Positions 33,381-45,242 of a stretch of 64,000 nt of DNA are shown in pieces. The notes below the pieces were generated by a model that ran no database searches, was not told where the DNA came from, and saw only the letters and a list, made by a program, of their open reading frames with translations. The DNA comes from Epichloe hybrida (Eukaryota > Ascomycota > Sordariomycetes > Hypocreales > Clavicipitaceae), in assembly GCA_019022495.1 (NCBI GenBank), contig JAFEKR010000002.1, positions 4,092,001-4,156,000 of the forward strand, in the 5' to 3' direction. Position 1 is the first letter of the stretch. Each line of letters begins with the position of its first letter. Both the position numbers and the translations under genes were made by a program.

Positions 33381-36300
33381 GTTGGGCGACGCCTTGAAGG
33401 GATCGGGCAATTCGAGAGAGAGTGTCAGAGATGCTTGTAATAGCAAACAAGATATTCAATTCCAGAATAACAATGAACTGGACCAACGCTCGAGTTGAAA
33501 CTGATGTTGATGTTTGGGATGATGAGAGAGGAGACCTCAGGAGAGTGCTCACGCAGCGATGGTTGCGGAGGGCGAGGTCGCCAGTGGCGGCAAAAAGCGC
33601 AGGTGCGTTCGATTGCGGGAGAAGGCAGCGGCGGGCGAGAGGCCAAAACGCCGGCAGGCGCCAGTCCCAGCCCGGTGACGACCCATTCCATGACGCACCC
33701 ATCATGCACCCATCACGCACCCATCGCACTCATCAGTCAGATCCGTCCGGGTCCGGGTGACGGGTGACCTTCAGCACCAATGACCAGCCTCGACAAAGCA
33801 GGCGTAAACCCAGTGCCGCTTTATCACCTGTCCATCAAAGCTATCAAGCTTGGTCGGAGGCAGACCCCCAGTCACATGGCTGTGCACGGCCAGCCTACGA
33901 AGAGACGTTTTCCGACAGACGGAATGTTCTTCCTTATGACTCGACCACTGCTCGATGAAAGGGGGTTTTGGATAGTTATGCAGGAGTTCCAGCAAGCCCA
34001 AGTCATCACGGTATTCGATCACTTTCAACGTTATTTATTAGCAAAGCTATGATGAAGTGGGGAGCCCCAGGGCCCCCTAGCCAACGCCACGCCTGTGCTT
34101 TTGTTAATAAAGCAGCGCGCCCAGAAGCCGCATGTGGCAAGCCGCATGTGGCACCCAAACACAGTCTGGGTTCCATTCCCCTCAAGCTCCCTAGTCGTCA
34201 ATGTGATTTAAACACTAGGACATAAAATTTGTACATAATAGCCAGAGAACCGGGGAACCAGAGGGCATAGGGGACCAGTGGACACAGGGGAACCTCAACC
34301 AGATGCAAACCACTACATATCACATATGTACTGCGAAAGGGGGGGAAGAACAAGTCTTGCACGGAGTAATCCGTAGCTACGGAGTACACTAACACTGTAC
34401 TACCCGGCGTATGTAGGGACCAGTTGTAATGAATAGATACAACCAACCGACCAATCAAGCGATCCCTTGTCTGGGTTGCTGTGGTTGCTGTGGGCAACAC
34501 AAATTACATAGCGGTCGTATGACAGCCCGGGGAACATTGGCCCTCCATCATGTCCATATCTAGTCGAGCTGTGACTGCAATTGTGCATCGATCCCGCAGG
34601 CATATGTATCACTGACCAAAGCCGTGCACAACTCGACTACTTTGAGTTTCATCATCCGTCATGGCTATCGTGCATGCCTTGGCCCTTCCGAAGGGTGTTG
34701 CAGCCGAATCGGTCACCACCTTTCACTGGTGATGGGTGGTTAGATTACACCGAATCGTGACATGTTATCCACCCTGTCGTGACACGCAGGCGTCTGCGTC
34801 CTGTTCTCAAAACGATGCACGACAGGCATACCGACTACGGAGTACCACTGCTGCCCTTTCTGCTCTTCAATCCAATATGGACCCAAAAGCCGGGGCGTGA
34901 CAGAGTCTGCGGTGCCGAGGTCGCGATGGCAGGTCTCGACCTCGCTATAGCTGTTGGTATTTCGGGCCAAAGGGGATTCTAACCACAGCATCAGCTATTC
35001 ATTCTTGATGAAAGTTGCTGAAAAAAAGTAAGGCTAATCACAATGTGTTGTGCTGTCAAAGCTAAATTTGTATCGTTCGCCTGGTATTCATTGTCTTACT
35101 TTCTGCAGTTCTTTCTCGGGCGATACTCCCGATGCATCACCAAATTATATGCAAATATTTCCTATCCCACGACTTCAAACAATGCATGCCCCCACTCGCC
35201 CAATATCCATGACTGCTGGAAGATTTATCCATACACACGCGAAATGTGTCATATGAACAAGCTTTGATGTTACGCAAGCTTTGAGGCTACGCAAGCACAC
35301 TTTACTTGAAACCACCACGTCATCCTTCAAAGATGCTCGACTCGCCGACATTAGGTGCTGCCGACACGATCCTGCCGCTACCTATAACACAAGAGTTGTG
35401 CTCTGTGATCTTCTAATGACTGGTCAGTGACGTCAATTGCAGCATACTTAAATTTTCCGCTTGTAGAGTGGTGACTTGTGCCAAAATAGAATGGATTCGG
35501 TACTCCGTACAGTCGGTTTCTAATGTCGACGGGTAGCTCACCGTGACATGACCCCGTTCCGAAAGTTGTAAAGAGCCTGGGAAACCAGGGACTTAGGTGA
35601 ATATGCCGTAGATTAAGAAAGGAGTCATGCTTGAGCTGGCAGTGTGTACCTCGGTTATCCTTACCGTTTCCTCATAATATTCCAAACTTACTTGAAACAG
35701 CAACGCTGTGTTGCCTGGCTGAGATTCAAACGGGTCATCATTAGATGCAAACTTCGAGCCACTTCGACAAGTGACGTCCAAATTTGAACCCGGTAGCCTC
35801 TAAGCGTCACGAGCGCCTATTTGTACAACAGATTTTTGAATGGCGATGTTGTTTGTCAAGGGAATAGGGGCCCTGTATCTCGTCACAGAATCATGTCTCT
35901 GTCCCGGAAACCTCGTGAAAACTTCCTGTCTTGCCGTGATGGACGAGGCAGATGACACAGTGGATGGTCACTTCCGCGCAACTGTACGAAATTATTAGTA
36001 GTTTGAGAGTCCACCAACTGTTATAGAAGCCATGAATGTCAAGGGATTTCCGCCATCAAAGTGTAGTGCCAACTCGTTGGGTAAGACACTCTGGCTTGGC
36101 GAACGCAGCACAGTCAGCTGTAGCATATTCAGTCGGAAAGTGATTGACTCAATATGATCCGGAACAACTGACAACTGTGACACTTGTGTACCTCATACTC
36201 TAGTACAGAGCACTTAAGTATCCCATGCAATAAGTAGTCTTGGGGGTGGTCAAAGGGCGGCTGAAGATCATGGCAGTCAGCTCGTCCTTGCCTTTATTTT

Positions 36301-36715
36301 CCGCTGTACGTAAGTCCTGAAGCTGGTAAACATATTTCTCCTGGACGACGAGAAGCAGTAGGATGGCATTACTACTATGAACTGCAATTGTGAACAAGAG
36401 GTTTGTACGTATGTGGAGCTTCTGATCGTTACATGTTCTCATGGCGGATGGCCTACGTTGTTCGGCGTGCCTAACGAAAAGAACAACCTCGGCGTACATA
36501 CAATCCCATTGTACTACGGGATTGGCTGAACTCTTGTGTCCACGGGACCTGAAAAGAAGAAAAGATCTGCCAAGAACAAGAATAAAGTCTTTCAACTCCA
36601 CAAACAGAATCACCTGGCATCTATTAGAACAAGAATGTGGAGAAAGTGACCCCCAAGCTCCAATACTGACATAATGCGGGAGTGAGAGATTTGGACGATT
36701 ACTCTACTACTGTAC

Positions 36716-36765
36716 TACGGAGTACTCCGTACTCATGCCTACTAATAATACGGACGTACTCCGTA
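36716..36765. repeat. Cluster of three TACGGAGTA/TACTCCGTA motifs
   Basis: Within 50 bp there is TACGGAGTACTCCGTA (36716-36731, two overlapping half-sites in inverted orientation) and a further TACTCCGTA (36757-36765). They lie in the middle of the 6.9-kb gene-free region. Confidence 0.85.
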
Positions 36766-38926
36766 TGAACGAACAAAAAAGCATGAGCAAGGAGCTGCCC
36801 ATCGTGCGTCGGCACCTTCCCAGCCAAAATGCCTCCTCACAGCAGGGCTGTGATCGCAAGCCATCGGGGTGGATCATCAACTACGGATTACGCTTCGGCT
36901 GACTTGGCTTCCGTCTGGGATCTTGAAAACGAGGGCAAACCCTGTTTTCCATTGGCCTACCTGCTTGCCTTCGACTGGACCGTGAGTCAAGATTGCTTTT
37001 GAAGAGTGGGCACAGCCGACGAAGGTTTCGGAGCGAGGTTGTGTGGTTGTGTGGTTGTGCGGCGTGCCAGGCCCCAGCAGGGGGGGTTGACTGGGTTGAC
37101 GGGGTTGACGGCGGAGCACCAATAAACAAGTCTCAACTGCAATGTCGCAGGTACAGAGTATACAACATACATAAGCCCTCTTGGAAATGCTCACACCGGA
37201 CGAAGCTTGTATTGCCTGATGGGCGTGGTGGGGTGAATCACTAGTGCGCGTGCGCCAAGCACAACATGGCACGAACCGTTCATTCCTTTGTTGATTCCCG
37301 CTTTGTCGTCTTGTTTCACATGCAACGCCAACTGGAAAATTGTGCAAAGCCGACAGCGTGTTCACATATCGGTATACAACCATGCTCACGGTTCATGACA
37401 CATGATTTAGAGCCTAATATCCCATTACGTCGAAGCTGAGGCGAGTCGACGGAAAAGCGTGCCTTGAGAATGATACGGGGTTGGTAATCCGTATCGTGCG
37501 CGTACGTAGAATGTGATTGTAATTCATAGAATAATAATCAGTGAAGCGTTTGTTGATAAAGCAAAAAGAGAAAAAGAGAAAAAGAAAAAGGATGTGTATG
37601 GAAGCGCGCGATAAAATTGCCCGAGCACGAAGTGTTATTATACTCGGCGCGTGGTGCGTGGTGGTCAAATCGAGTACGGATTATATCAAGATACATAAGT
37701 CGCCGCGTGCATCGAAGCCGTGCATGCCGGTCAGCGCGTGTGTGCCTGTTATTATTGATTATTGCAGACAATCTTTCCCATCACTTTGTGGTTAGACGAA
37801 ATAGACGAAATACGACGTGCGCGATGGGATGGGGCACTGCTCCTTAGTTTGATTAGTGTGGGTCCTCAGGTAGGCATCAAGTCGTTGTGCGGTATCTGGG
37901 ACTGAAAGGCCCTTGCATTGCAATCAAAATGTTAGTCATCTGGGCAAGTCAACGTGTCGTCTGTATCATGTCTACGAAGACACAGAGTCCCTGGTACCAG
38001 TCAGCACCAGTCAATGAACTGGTCTGATCATCACGTTCCGTCGGGGGACCTGTCAATGAGTGTATGTAAGCTGGCGCCAACGCCACCCGGATGACGCGGT
38101 AACCAGCAGAACAATGAACATAGGTACTCCGTATTGGCTCATGATCACGAAATAGTTGAGACTCGCTGGATGGGAAAGGACATGCCGAATTGTGCCCGCG
38201 TCTCGTGTGAACAAAACGATGAGCATCAAGCAGAGATAAAACTGAAGCGTGGTAACATGTTCCAGCAGGGGACAATAGCCTCTCCAACCGAGGTTTTCGC
38301 TAGCGTCTTTCATTCAGGGGATCAAACTCATTACATAGAATAAAAGTAAGGGGTTCGCCGAACTGCTCAGTTGGTGGGTCGCACAGTGCTCCTCACCATG
38401 ACACAGCATGGAAGAAGGAACCTGGGTGCCTACACATGTATGTAGGGATGGCGATAACAGGCAGGGTCGTGCGCAGGAATGCGACGTGTCGAAATTTACA
38501 CTGTGTAAGCAACAACAATCTGATTTCGCACTGCTGTTTGATCGACAGCGGTGGGCATGTCAACTGTCCAGATGGCGCGTGCTTAGTGCCAGTCAACGAC
38601 GCCCAGTGCTTCGCCAAAACAAGTGGACGTGTCCAGATGGAAATTTTTCATCCGTACGGAGCACAAGTAATTTGGTAATAGGGTTGAACAAGCACACAAG
38701 TGACGAACAGAAGGGCAGACAAAAAAGTGGTCCACGGGAATGAAGTACCTACCCAAGGTAGGAGCGTTCCATAATACATGTGGTACGCGCACATGCCCTT
38801 ATTACATAGTACTTGTTTCTCAACTGCACCATGTGTGCCATATAGACCCTGTCAACTCTCATGCCCAAAACATAATCCTGTGAAGCTCGAAGTGAGATGA
38901 AATATTAAGCACTCTTGGTGCCTTGC

Positions 38927-38968
38927 GTGAATCGTGAATCGTGGATCGTGGATCGTGGATCATGGATC
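38927..38968. repeat. Tandem 7-bp repeat GTGRATC, six units
   Basis: Two GTGAATC units are followed by three GTGGATC units and one ATGGATC. It lies in non-coding sequence upstream of the WSC gene and shows no link to a gene. Confidence 0.85.
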
Positions 38969-39394
38969 GTAGCTCGCACCCAGTGGCAGTGGGCAGACGC
39001 CAGCCGCCAGGCTCAGGAACGTCGCAGGCGCTATTAGGCTAGACTAGACTAGTACGAATTAGGCGCGAGCCACGAGCCACGAGCCACGGTGAGGTGGAGG
39101 CGACTGGAGTCTCGACTGGAGTTTCCCTGTTCAGGTGCTGCCACTTTCTTAGCCCGCATATCAAGCAATAAGGCACAGCAGATATTGTATGTATCATTGC
39201 GCGCTGCATTGCTCGCGACTCCGCCATGCGCGATTGCTCCGTATCCGAGTGGACACGGGACTTGAATGAATGCGATGCTATGGATTAGTTGGCATGCCGA
39301 CTCACCTGCACGGATTGATACTTGCCAGGCCAGGTTTGCAGGTGACAAGGCTCCTGCTCCTGCCCCTGCCTGGTGGTGCCTGCAGCTCAGCACC

Positions 39395-39479
39395 TGTCTG
39401 TGTGTGCTGTGTTGTGTGTGCTGTGAGGTGTGCTGTGTGATGTGCTGTGTGGTGTGCTTGGTGGTGTGCAGGTGTGCGT
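39395..39479. repeat. TG-rich simple-sequence tract
   Basis: An imperfect array of GTGTGCTGTG-like units. It lies about 0.8 kb upstream of the WSC start codon, immediately before the C/T-rich leader-like stretch. Confidence 0.8.
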
Positions 39480-40290
39480 TTTGAGCCTGGCTCACCCTGC
39501 CCTGCCCTTGCCCCTGGCCCTGGCCCGGTGTGGCCCCGTCACCCTCTCTGCCCTCTCCTCTCAGGACCTAGCATCCGGTGGTCTGGTTCTGGCTGGCGGG
39601 TGGTCCTTGCTCCATCTATCGTCCAGTCTGCTTCTCCCGCACCAGACACCAGCCAGGCCACACATACCCCGAGCCCAAGCCCCAAACCTCTCCTCGCTCG
39701 CCTTTCACTCTCAACCTCGTCTCGCTTTACCCCTTCAACAAAAAAACGTCTTGTCGCTCGTTCCAGTCGTCTGTCCCTCGTTCTCCCCGACCACCCCCAC
39801 TGCATTCTTCAGCTCGTCGTCCTTTGCTCAGAAGGCTGCTTGTGATTGTCTGTTGTTCGTCTTTGTGCGATCATTACGTGCAGCCTTTTCGTTTTTTTTT
39901 TTTCAACACGCAGCGATCTTGAGCTTCGTCACCGCAGCGTCCATTAAGGGGAAGTTGACAGACAGCCGACACAGCCTACGCCTACGCCTTAAACTCGACC
40001 TTAGTCGACTTCTATTGTGCCACGACACACCTCTTCGAGCAACGGTCCGTCAAAATAAGCGATAGTCTCGTTGGCCGCTTCCGTTCTTCGATTCATCACA
40101 GTCCAGGCACGTCGCCTCCCTGGCAGTATCGACTGAACTGTTGCTGAATTGCTCGTTGGACTTTTCATATATTCTTTCCTTGATCTCGAGTGGACAATAA
40201 CGCCTCTCCCGACTATCCTTCAGCCTGTTTCTCAAACTGGCTGCGTTCTAGTTCTTGTCTATCACAGCCCGCTCTCTCACGACGTTGAAG

Positions 40291-41264
40291 ATGAGATTAT
40301 CAACAATCGCATTTGGCGCCATCATGGCTGCCACTGGTGTCCACGCGCAGACACCCAAATCCAAACAACCCGCCCTTCAGATTCCTGTCGACGGTATTTC
40401 CACCTCATCGGGCTGCTATGGCTCTTATGGTAATATGACGATGCACAAGCCTATCTCTGCCGATAAGATGTCTACCGCTGCCTGCAATAATGCATGCAAA
40501 GCCGACGGTTTCTGGTTGGCTGCTATGCATGGAGGACAATGTTTGTGTGGCTATGCTTTGCCTCCAAAGAAAGACCTGGTCGAGGACAGCGAATGCAATC
40601 AGCCATGCCCTGCATACCCCCCAGAGGCCTGTGGTGGCATTGACAGTTACTCTATCTACAACGTCGGAATTCAGCTCCAAATCAACCGCTACGAACCCTC
40701 CAGCTCTAGCACCACTGGTGGAAGTAAAACGAGTGCCGCGTCGCCAACTCCTACCGATACAAGTTCTAGTACTAACACCGGCGGCAACAACAACAACAAC
40801 AACAACAACAACCACAGCAACAACAACAACGGTGGCGGTGGCGGTACCACCGTCACACAAACATCGGTCCCCACGGAGACTCCAAAACCAGAGAAGAGCG
40901 GTCCCAATGTTGCAGGTATTGCTGCTGGTGTTGTTGTTGGTGTCTTCGCCGCTGCCGCTGCCATCGCCGGGGTGTTTTTCTACGTCAGGCGCAAGCGCAA
41001 CTCCGAGATTGAAGAGGAGCACCGCCGAAATGCTGCGGTCAACGCTTTCATCAGCGGTTCCAAGCCTTCCAGCAGTCATGGCAGCATCTCCATGACTGAC
41101 TCTCGCCTGGATCCTGTCATGGCCCATCGACGAATGAGCGATGGCAGCATCGCTGATAACGAGGATTATTCGCGAAGGATTCTGAGGGTTCGTTGAGTCA
41201 TGTTCAGTGTCCGCCATCATTGTCCTTCAAATCTAATTTTCTTCTGCAGGTCACCAATGCGTGA
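40291..41264 (+). CDS. WSC-domain cell-wall integrity sensor
   Basis: WSC proteins are plasma-membrane mechanosensors that signal cell-wall stress to Rho1 and the PKC1-MAP kinase cascade. Exons 40291-41187 and 41250-41264 give 303 residues. The product has a signal peptide (1-19, ending VHAQ) and one WSC domain (about 38-125) with the expected eight cysteines (GC, AC..AC, QCLC, ECNQPC, AC). A Ser/Thr/Asn-rich rod follows, with a nine-Asn run coded by AAC repeats and a Gly5 tract. A transmembrane helix (about 207-231) ends in RRKR. The cytoplasmic tail carries SSHGSISM and MSDGSIADNEDYSRRILRV. The final intron (62 bp, GTTCGT...CTGCAG) adds the micro-exon VTNA-stop, the ending I recall for related sensors. 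Without it the protein would end RILRVR. The Asn run probably varies in length. Confidence 0.9.
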
Positions 41265-43034
41265 GCACTTGAGCTCCAAGGAACCACACACCATCTCGGA
41301 AATACCCATTATCCTCCATCTTCCATCATCTCCTTTATTTACGGGCATTCAAGGCGTTATCAGGATGACAGCTCACGTCCACTTATTGGTCAATCAGCTG
41401 ACGATCTAGCGGCGTTAACTCTTGTTATTTGCTCCCTCGGCGTAGGATTGTTCTTGATTTCAACTTGTTCTACGAAGATGACAATCCTTGTTTGCACGGT
41501 GTTCCAGCGTACGCCATGCATTGTGGATCTGTCTCCTATGCCATCCACTCATTTACGTCTCCTTTTGAGCAGCTGAACTTCTATTCTGGACATGAGAGAT
41601 GGAACGCGACGGTCTTGTTGTATTCTCTCTCCCTCTTGACTCGGCCGCAATCTCTATTGCTAGACCACGATGCTCGCTACCAGTGGTGCTCGCTCAACCT
41701 GTGTACAGATACACGACTTGGTGCCGGTACCTCTTCAGGCGACCGGCATCACATCCGACATTGGCACAGGATGATAAGGCGAATCAAGGATTGGCTCGTC
41801 AAGCTGGGAGGGGCTGTACACATGCAACACTGTTGCGTTGCTGGTTTAAGTCTTAAAAACTTTTATTATATGTTAAGGGGCGGCGTGGAAGCACAATGCG
41901 GGAATGTATGTACGGACTGCAAAATAGCAACTGAAACTATACACCGATATTTCAATATGTCTGCTTTCTTTCTCTTGTGTGATGACGCGCATTCCTTGCT
42001 GCCAGAAAAAAAAATGAGTATTCGTCCATGGTGTAAGGTGTTGGGGTGACCTTGGGCGATACTCTCTTGAATTTTTCAGTGCAAGGTTAACGATATGATT
42101 TAGTCGTCATGAAATACAATGAGAGATTCAGTGGGCGCATAGAACCTTTCCTTGATGTTTTTAATTCTGTTTACGTCTCGTAAATCTCATGCCGACCTGT
42201 TAGACACCTACTGCGGAAACTACAGAGTCGCCCGCGATGTTCCTTTATGTGCTGTCGTCTGAGAGGAGACAAACTACCGCATACGTTTGTTCAAGTGGAA
42301 GAACAGTGGCATCTGCAACGGTAATGAGCTGAGAATGGCCGACGGGCTATTGAACAAGCAGCAGCGTTGCTGCAATTGTGGTGATGGATGGGGTTGGGAT
42401 TACCGATTCATGCTGATTTCGAGTTTCCTCAATGAGATTCGGGCTGGGAGATAGTACTCATTGTGAAGTTACAGGTTAGGGCATGATTAAGCCAAGAGCG
42501 ATGGGATTGGCATTGCAACTTCATCAGCATCTAGATTGTCTCCCATTATTTGGCTAAGGTTGTGCCATGTTGATGGGTCTATCTATGTATATCTTCAAAT
42601 TTCATTGATGAACATTGTTTATGTCAACAGCAAACCAAGACGAATGGCATTCAGTTCAACATCAGACATAAATATTCCATCATATGTCATTACGTAGATG
42701 GAAAAATGCGCGCCTTTAGGATTGATCACTTGCAGTTCATTGAAGCAATTCATTGGAACTCCGCAACCTGCAGGGTAGTGGGAAAACACCAATCACGTGA
42801 GTGACGATTTGCCCGCTTCTTTATCAGGTGGGTTGCTTTCGCGAGCTTCTGGCGCGTTTCGGGGGAAAGTTCTGGCCTGCTTGCGGACAGGGAGTACACA
42901 GGACGACACATGGCTCGGACACAGCTCAAAACCGAAGAAACAATATCATTAGCTGCATGATCGACCAAGGATTCAACAATCTGCTGATTTTCACGACCCT
43001 CGACATTCTGCCACCGGGTGCTATACCTCTCACT
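41265..43034. other. Intergenic region between the WSC gene and NUP37
   Basis: About 1.8 kb. The first part is the likely 3' untranslated region of the WSC gene. The frame 41429-42049 spans 206 codons but shows no family features. A CACGTGAGTGAC element at 42794-42805 lies about 240 bp upstream of NUP37. There are no repeats of note. Confidence 0.45.
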
Positions 43035-45242
43035 ATGACTTCCTCAACTGGTCCTCGCATTCGTCGGACCGGACAGAACACACAATTCACGTGGGTACAA
43101 AAGGCTCAGTGGTAATGTCCAGAGCTACCTCGGATGACTAATTCGATATCCTTTGATAGGTATAACCTCTCTCGACGAGTCAATGATGTACAAACATATC
43201 CTATCCAATCACCACAAGGAGCGACCATTTTTGTTTACGGTCACGAAAATGGCGTGACCATAGTATGGAGAGGCGGCAGGCGCTTCAAACCGCAGCAAAG
43301 AAAACCAGATACCGAGAAAAAGCAGAATGGCTCGTCTGACGATGCTGTTATGTTGATCGACTCCGACGATGAACAACTACCTGCGAAAGCTCAGCCGGCG
43401 CAAAAGTTCGTCGATGAGCCGCAGTTTGAGGAAGAGGTCGAAGAAGGTCCATACCCCGAGATTGTGCAAACACTGGATCTCACGCTTGGAACGGCAGTCC
43501 TGCATGTGGCTGTTATGCCAGTGATCCCCAACATCCACGATGGCAAATTCGCCGCGGGATCGTTGTTATCGCAGAAAATCGTGCTTGCGGTCTCTTGCGT
43601 CACAAGCGATGTATATGTCATCACTGTTCCATTGACGCCCCCGAGTCCAGAAAGCAAAGCAAGAGAGGAGCTGAGGTCCGGGTTGCTAGCTGGCCAGGCA
43701 GGATCTGGCGCCTGGGGAGAGTCAATTATCTTACTCAGCGGCCAAAGAAAGTACAGCGATGGGTTGGCTATCTCACTAGCCACGCCAAAAGCCTCGGAGC
43801 CCAAAAGCAAGTCACCACGGGCTGTAGTCGCAGCATGCTCAAAACAGGCGTCTGGTAGCCTGATGCTTTGGGACGTTCCACTGGATATCCATGCGAAGCC
43901 AGATCGGCTAATCGAACCGTTTCAAACAGAATATCTTCCCCAACCTCTTAGCAGAATTTCTTTCAACCCAATTCACAGTTCACAACTTTTAACTGTCTCA
44001 TCTCGCCACGCTGTCAGAGTATATGACTACGCGGTGTCTTCACTACCGCCCGACCCTGAAGCTATTAGCCCTTTCCCATCACAAGGCTCATGGCTACTGT
44101 CCCTATACCAACCATTTGCTCGACCGACAGCGTCCAGAAAGCCCGTCTTGGACGCAGCATGGATATCACACGGCCGAGCTGTCTTTGCCCTCCTGGCTGA
44201 TGGCATGTGGGGGGTCTGGGACGTTGACGGCGTCAGCCCGTCCTCATCTGCCGCCGCAATTGCGAGCAAGCTGAAATCTGGAGTTACTGGTGCTGCTTTA
44301 ACGAACTTCAGCATTTCAGGCTACGTTGAAGGCACTGGCTCTCTTCGCAGTGCTGGAACCCAGCAAAAGGAGAATCACAACGGAGAATTTGCGCCTATGA
44401 CACCCCATACTCGACGACAAGCAACTGCTTCCCTCAGCTCTGCGACCACTCTCGACCGCTTATCGACCGTGCGGGGAGGGCTCAAGGTCATCGCGCTGCC
44501 GCCCAAGGGCAAGGCGCTGCAAGATGAGAGCCTAGTCCTGTGGGTTGGAGGCTCAGAACACGTGTGTGTCATTCCGACTGTATCAAGATTTTGGGATTCG
44601 CAACTCCGAAAGGGAGCTGGAGGAGGAGTGAATTTGTTCAGTGGAGCACAGCCTACAAGGATTGTCAAGCTTGTTGATCTCTCCACGGGACTTTTGGGAG
44701 ATAGGTGTTGCGGCGTCAACCTTTTGGTAGCTTCTTCCAAACCTGGATCTCAAACTGAAAATGACGGAGGTCTACCAGTTGATGTCTTGGTACAGGGCGA
44801 GTCACGACTAGTCATTGTTCGCCATGGCGAGGATGGTCAAGGAAAGAATATTAGAAACTTTGTCGACGGTCGCAGAAGACGGTTGTTTTCGAAGGGAGAC
44901 AAAACGGATGCCATCATTGTTCATGGCAAAACCGACCGAGCCAAGAGTTTATCCTTCAACTTGAGCACTGTAAAGTTTGGGACGTTGCGCAGGAAATCAT
45001 ATCAAGGCGAGCAAGATGACGCCATCGGAGGACGCGAAGATGCGCCACAAGCTTCATCCCGATCACGCGTGGGCTTCGATTTTATGAACAGCATGAACGC
45101 GGCAGCTGATATGAGCACTGACTTGACAGCTCGGGATGTGGAAGCTGAGATGCTGGATATCATGGAAATCGATCAAGCACTTGACAACATGGAGGATAGC
45201 AGAGGGCGCGGGCGTAAAAAGGTCTTCTTTGAGGAGGATTAG
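43035..45242 (+). CDS. NUP37: Nucleoporin Nup37-like WD40 protein
   Basis: Nup37 is a peripheral member of the Y-shaped (Nup84/Nup107) nuclear-pore scaffold and binds Nup120. Exons 43035-43111 and 43160-45242, with a 48-bp intron having a GACTAAT branch, give 719 residues. The start reads RIRRTGQNTQFTWVQKAQW/YNLSRRV after splicing. The following blade QSPQGATIFVYGHENGVTIVWRGGRRFK is what I recall for filamentous-fungal Nup37, which at 700-750 residues is much longer than the fission-yeast protein. WD-like strands are visible at GSLMLWDVPLDIHAK, SRHAVRVYDYAV and DGMWGVWDVDGV. An acidic loop (SDDAVMLIDSDDEQ) interrupts the first blade. The C-terminal extension ends in the acidic helix DVEAEMLDIMEIDQALDNMED. 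The family name rests on remembered similarity, so it is less certain than the gene model. Confidence 0.68.

Larger units (their letters stand above)
33381..40290. other. 6.9-kb gene-free region between PEP4 and the WSC gene
   Basis: This is the longest stretch without a supportable gene. Open frames are short, unconserved and often overlap TACGGAGTA motifs, which occur at 34378, 34836, 35502, 36716, 36723, 36757 and 38125. Other contents are a 13-bp direct duplication near 34124-34150 (GCCGCATGTGGCA) and a GTGAATC/GTGGATC tandem at 38927-38968. A CACGAGC repeat follows at 39067-39085, and a TG-rich tract at 39395-39479. From about 39490 to 40290 the sequence is C/T-rich and is probably promoter plus long leader of the WSC gene. 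Non-coding transcripts or remote regulatory elements cannot be excluded by eye. Confidence 0.55.

Noticed and set aside
35690..35780. Possible tRNA (T-loop-like GTTTGAATC on the minus strand)
   Set aside because: The flanking bases do not pair as a T-stem, there is no proper A-box, and no cloverleaf can be drawn.
36200..36613. 137-codon minus-strand frame in the 6.9-kb gap
   Set aside because: It is isolated and without recognisable domains or spliced extensions; support is too weak to call a gene.
40405..41220. 271-codon minus-strand open frame opposite the WSC gene
   Set aside because: Its valine-rich stretches are the reverse complement of Asn and Gly repeats in the sensor.
41429..42049. 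206-codon plus-strand frame downstream of the WSC gene
   Set aside because: It has no homology signal, and its position fits the 3' untranslated region of the WSC transcript.
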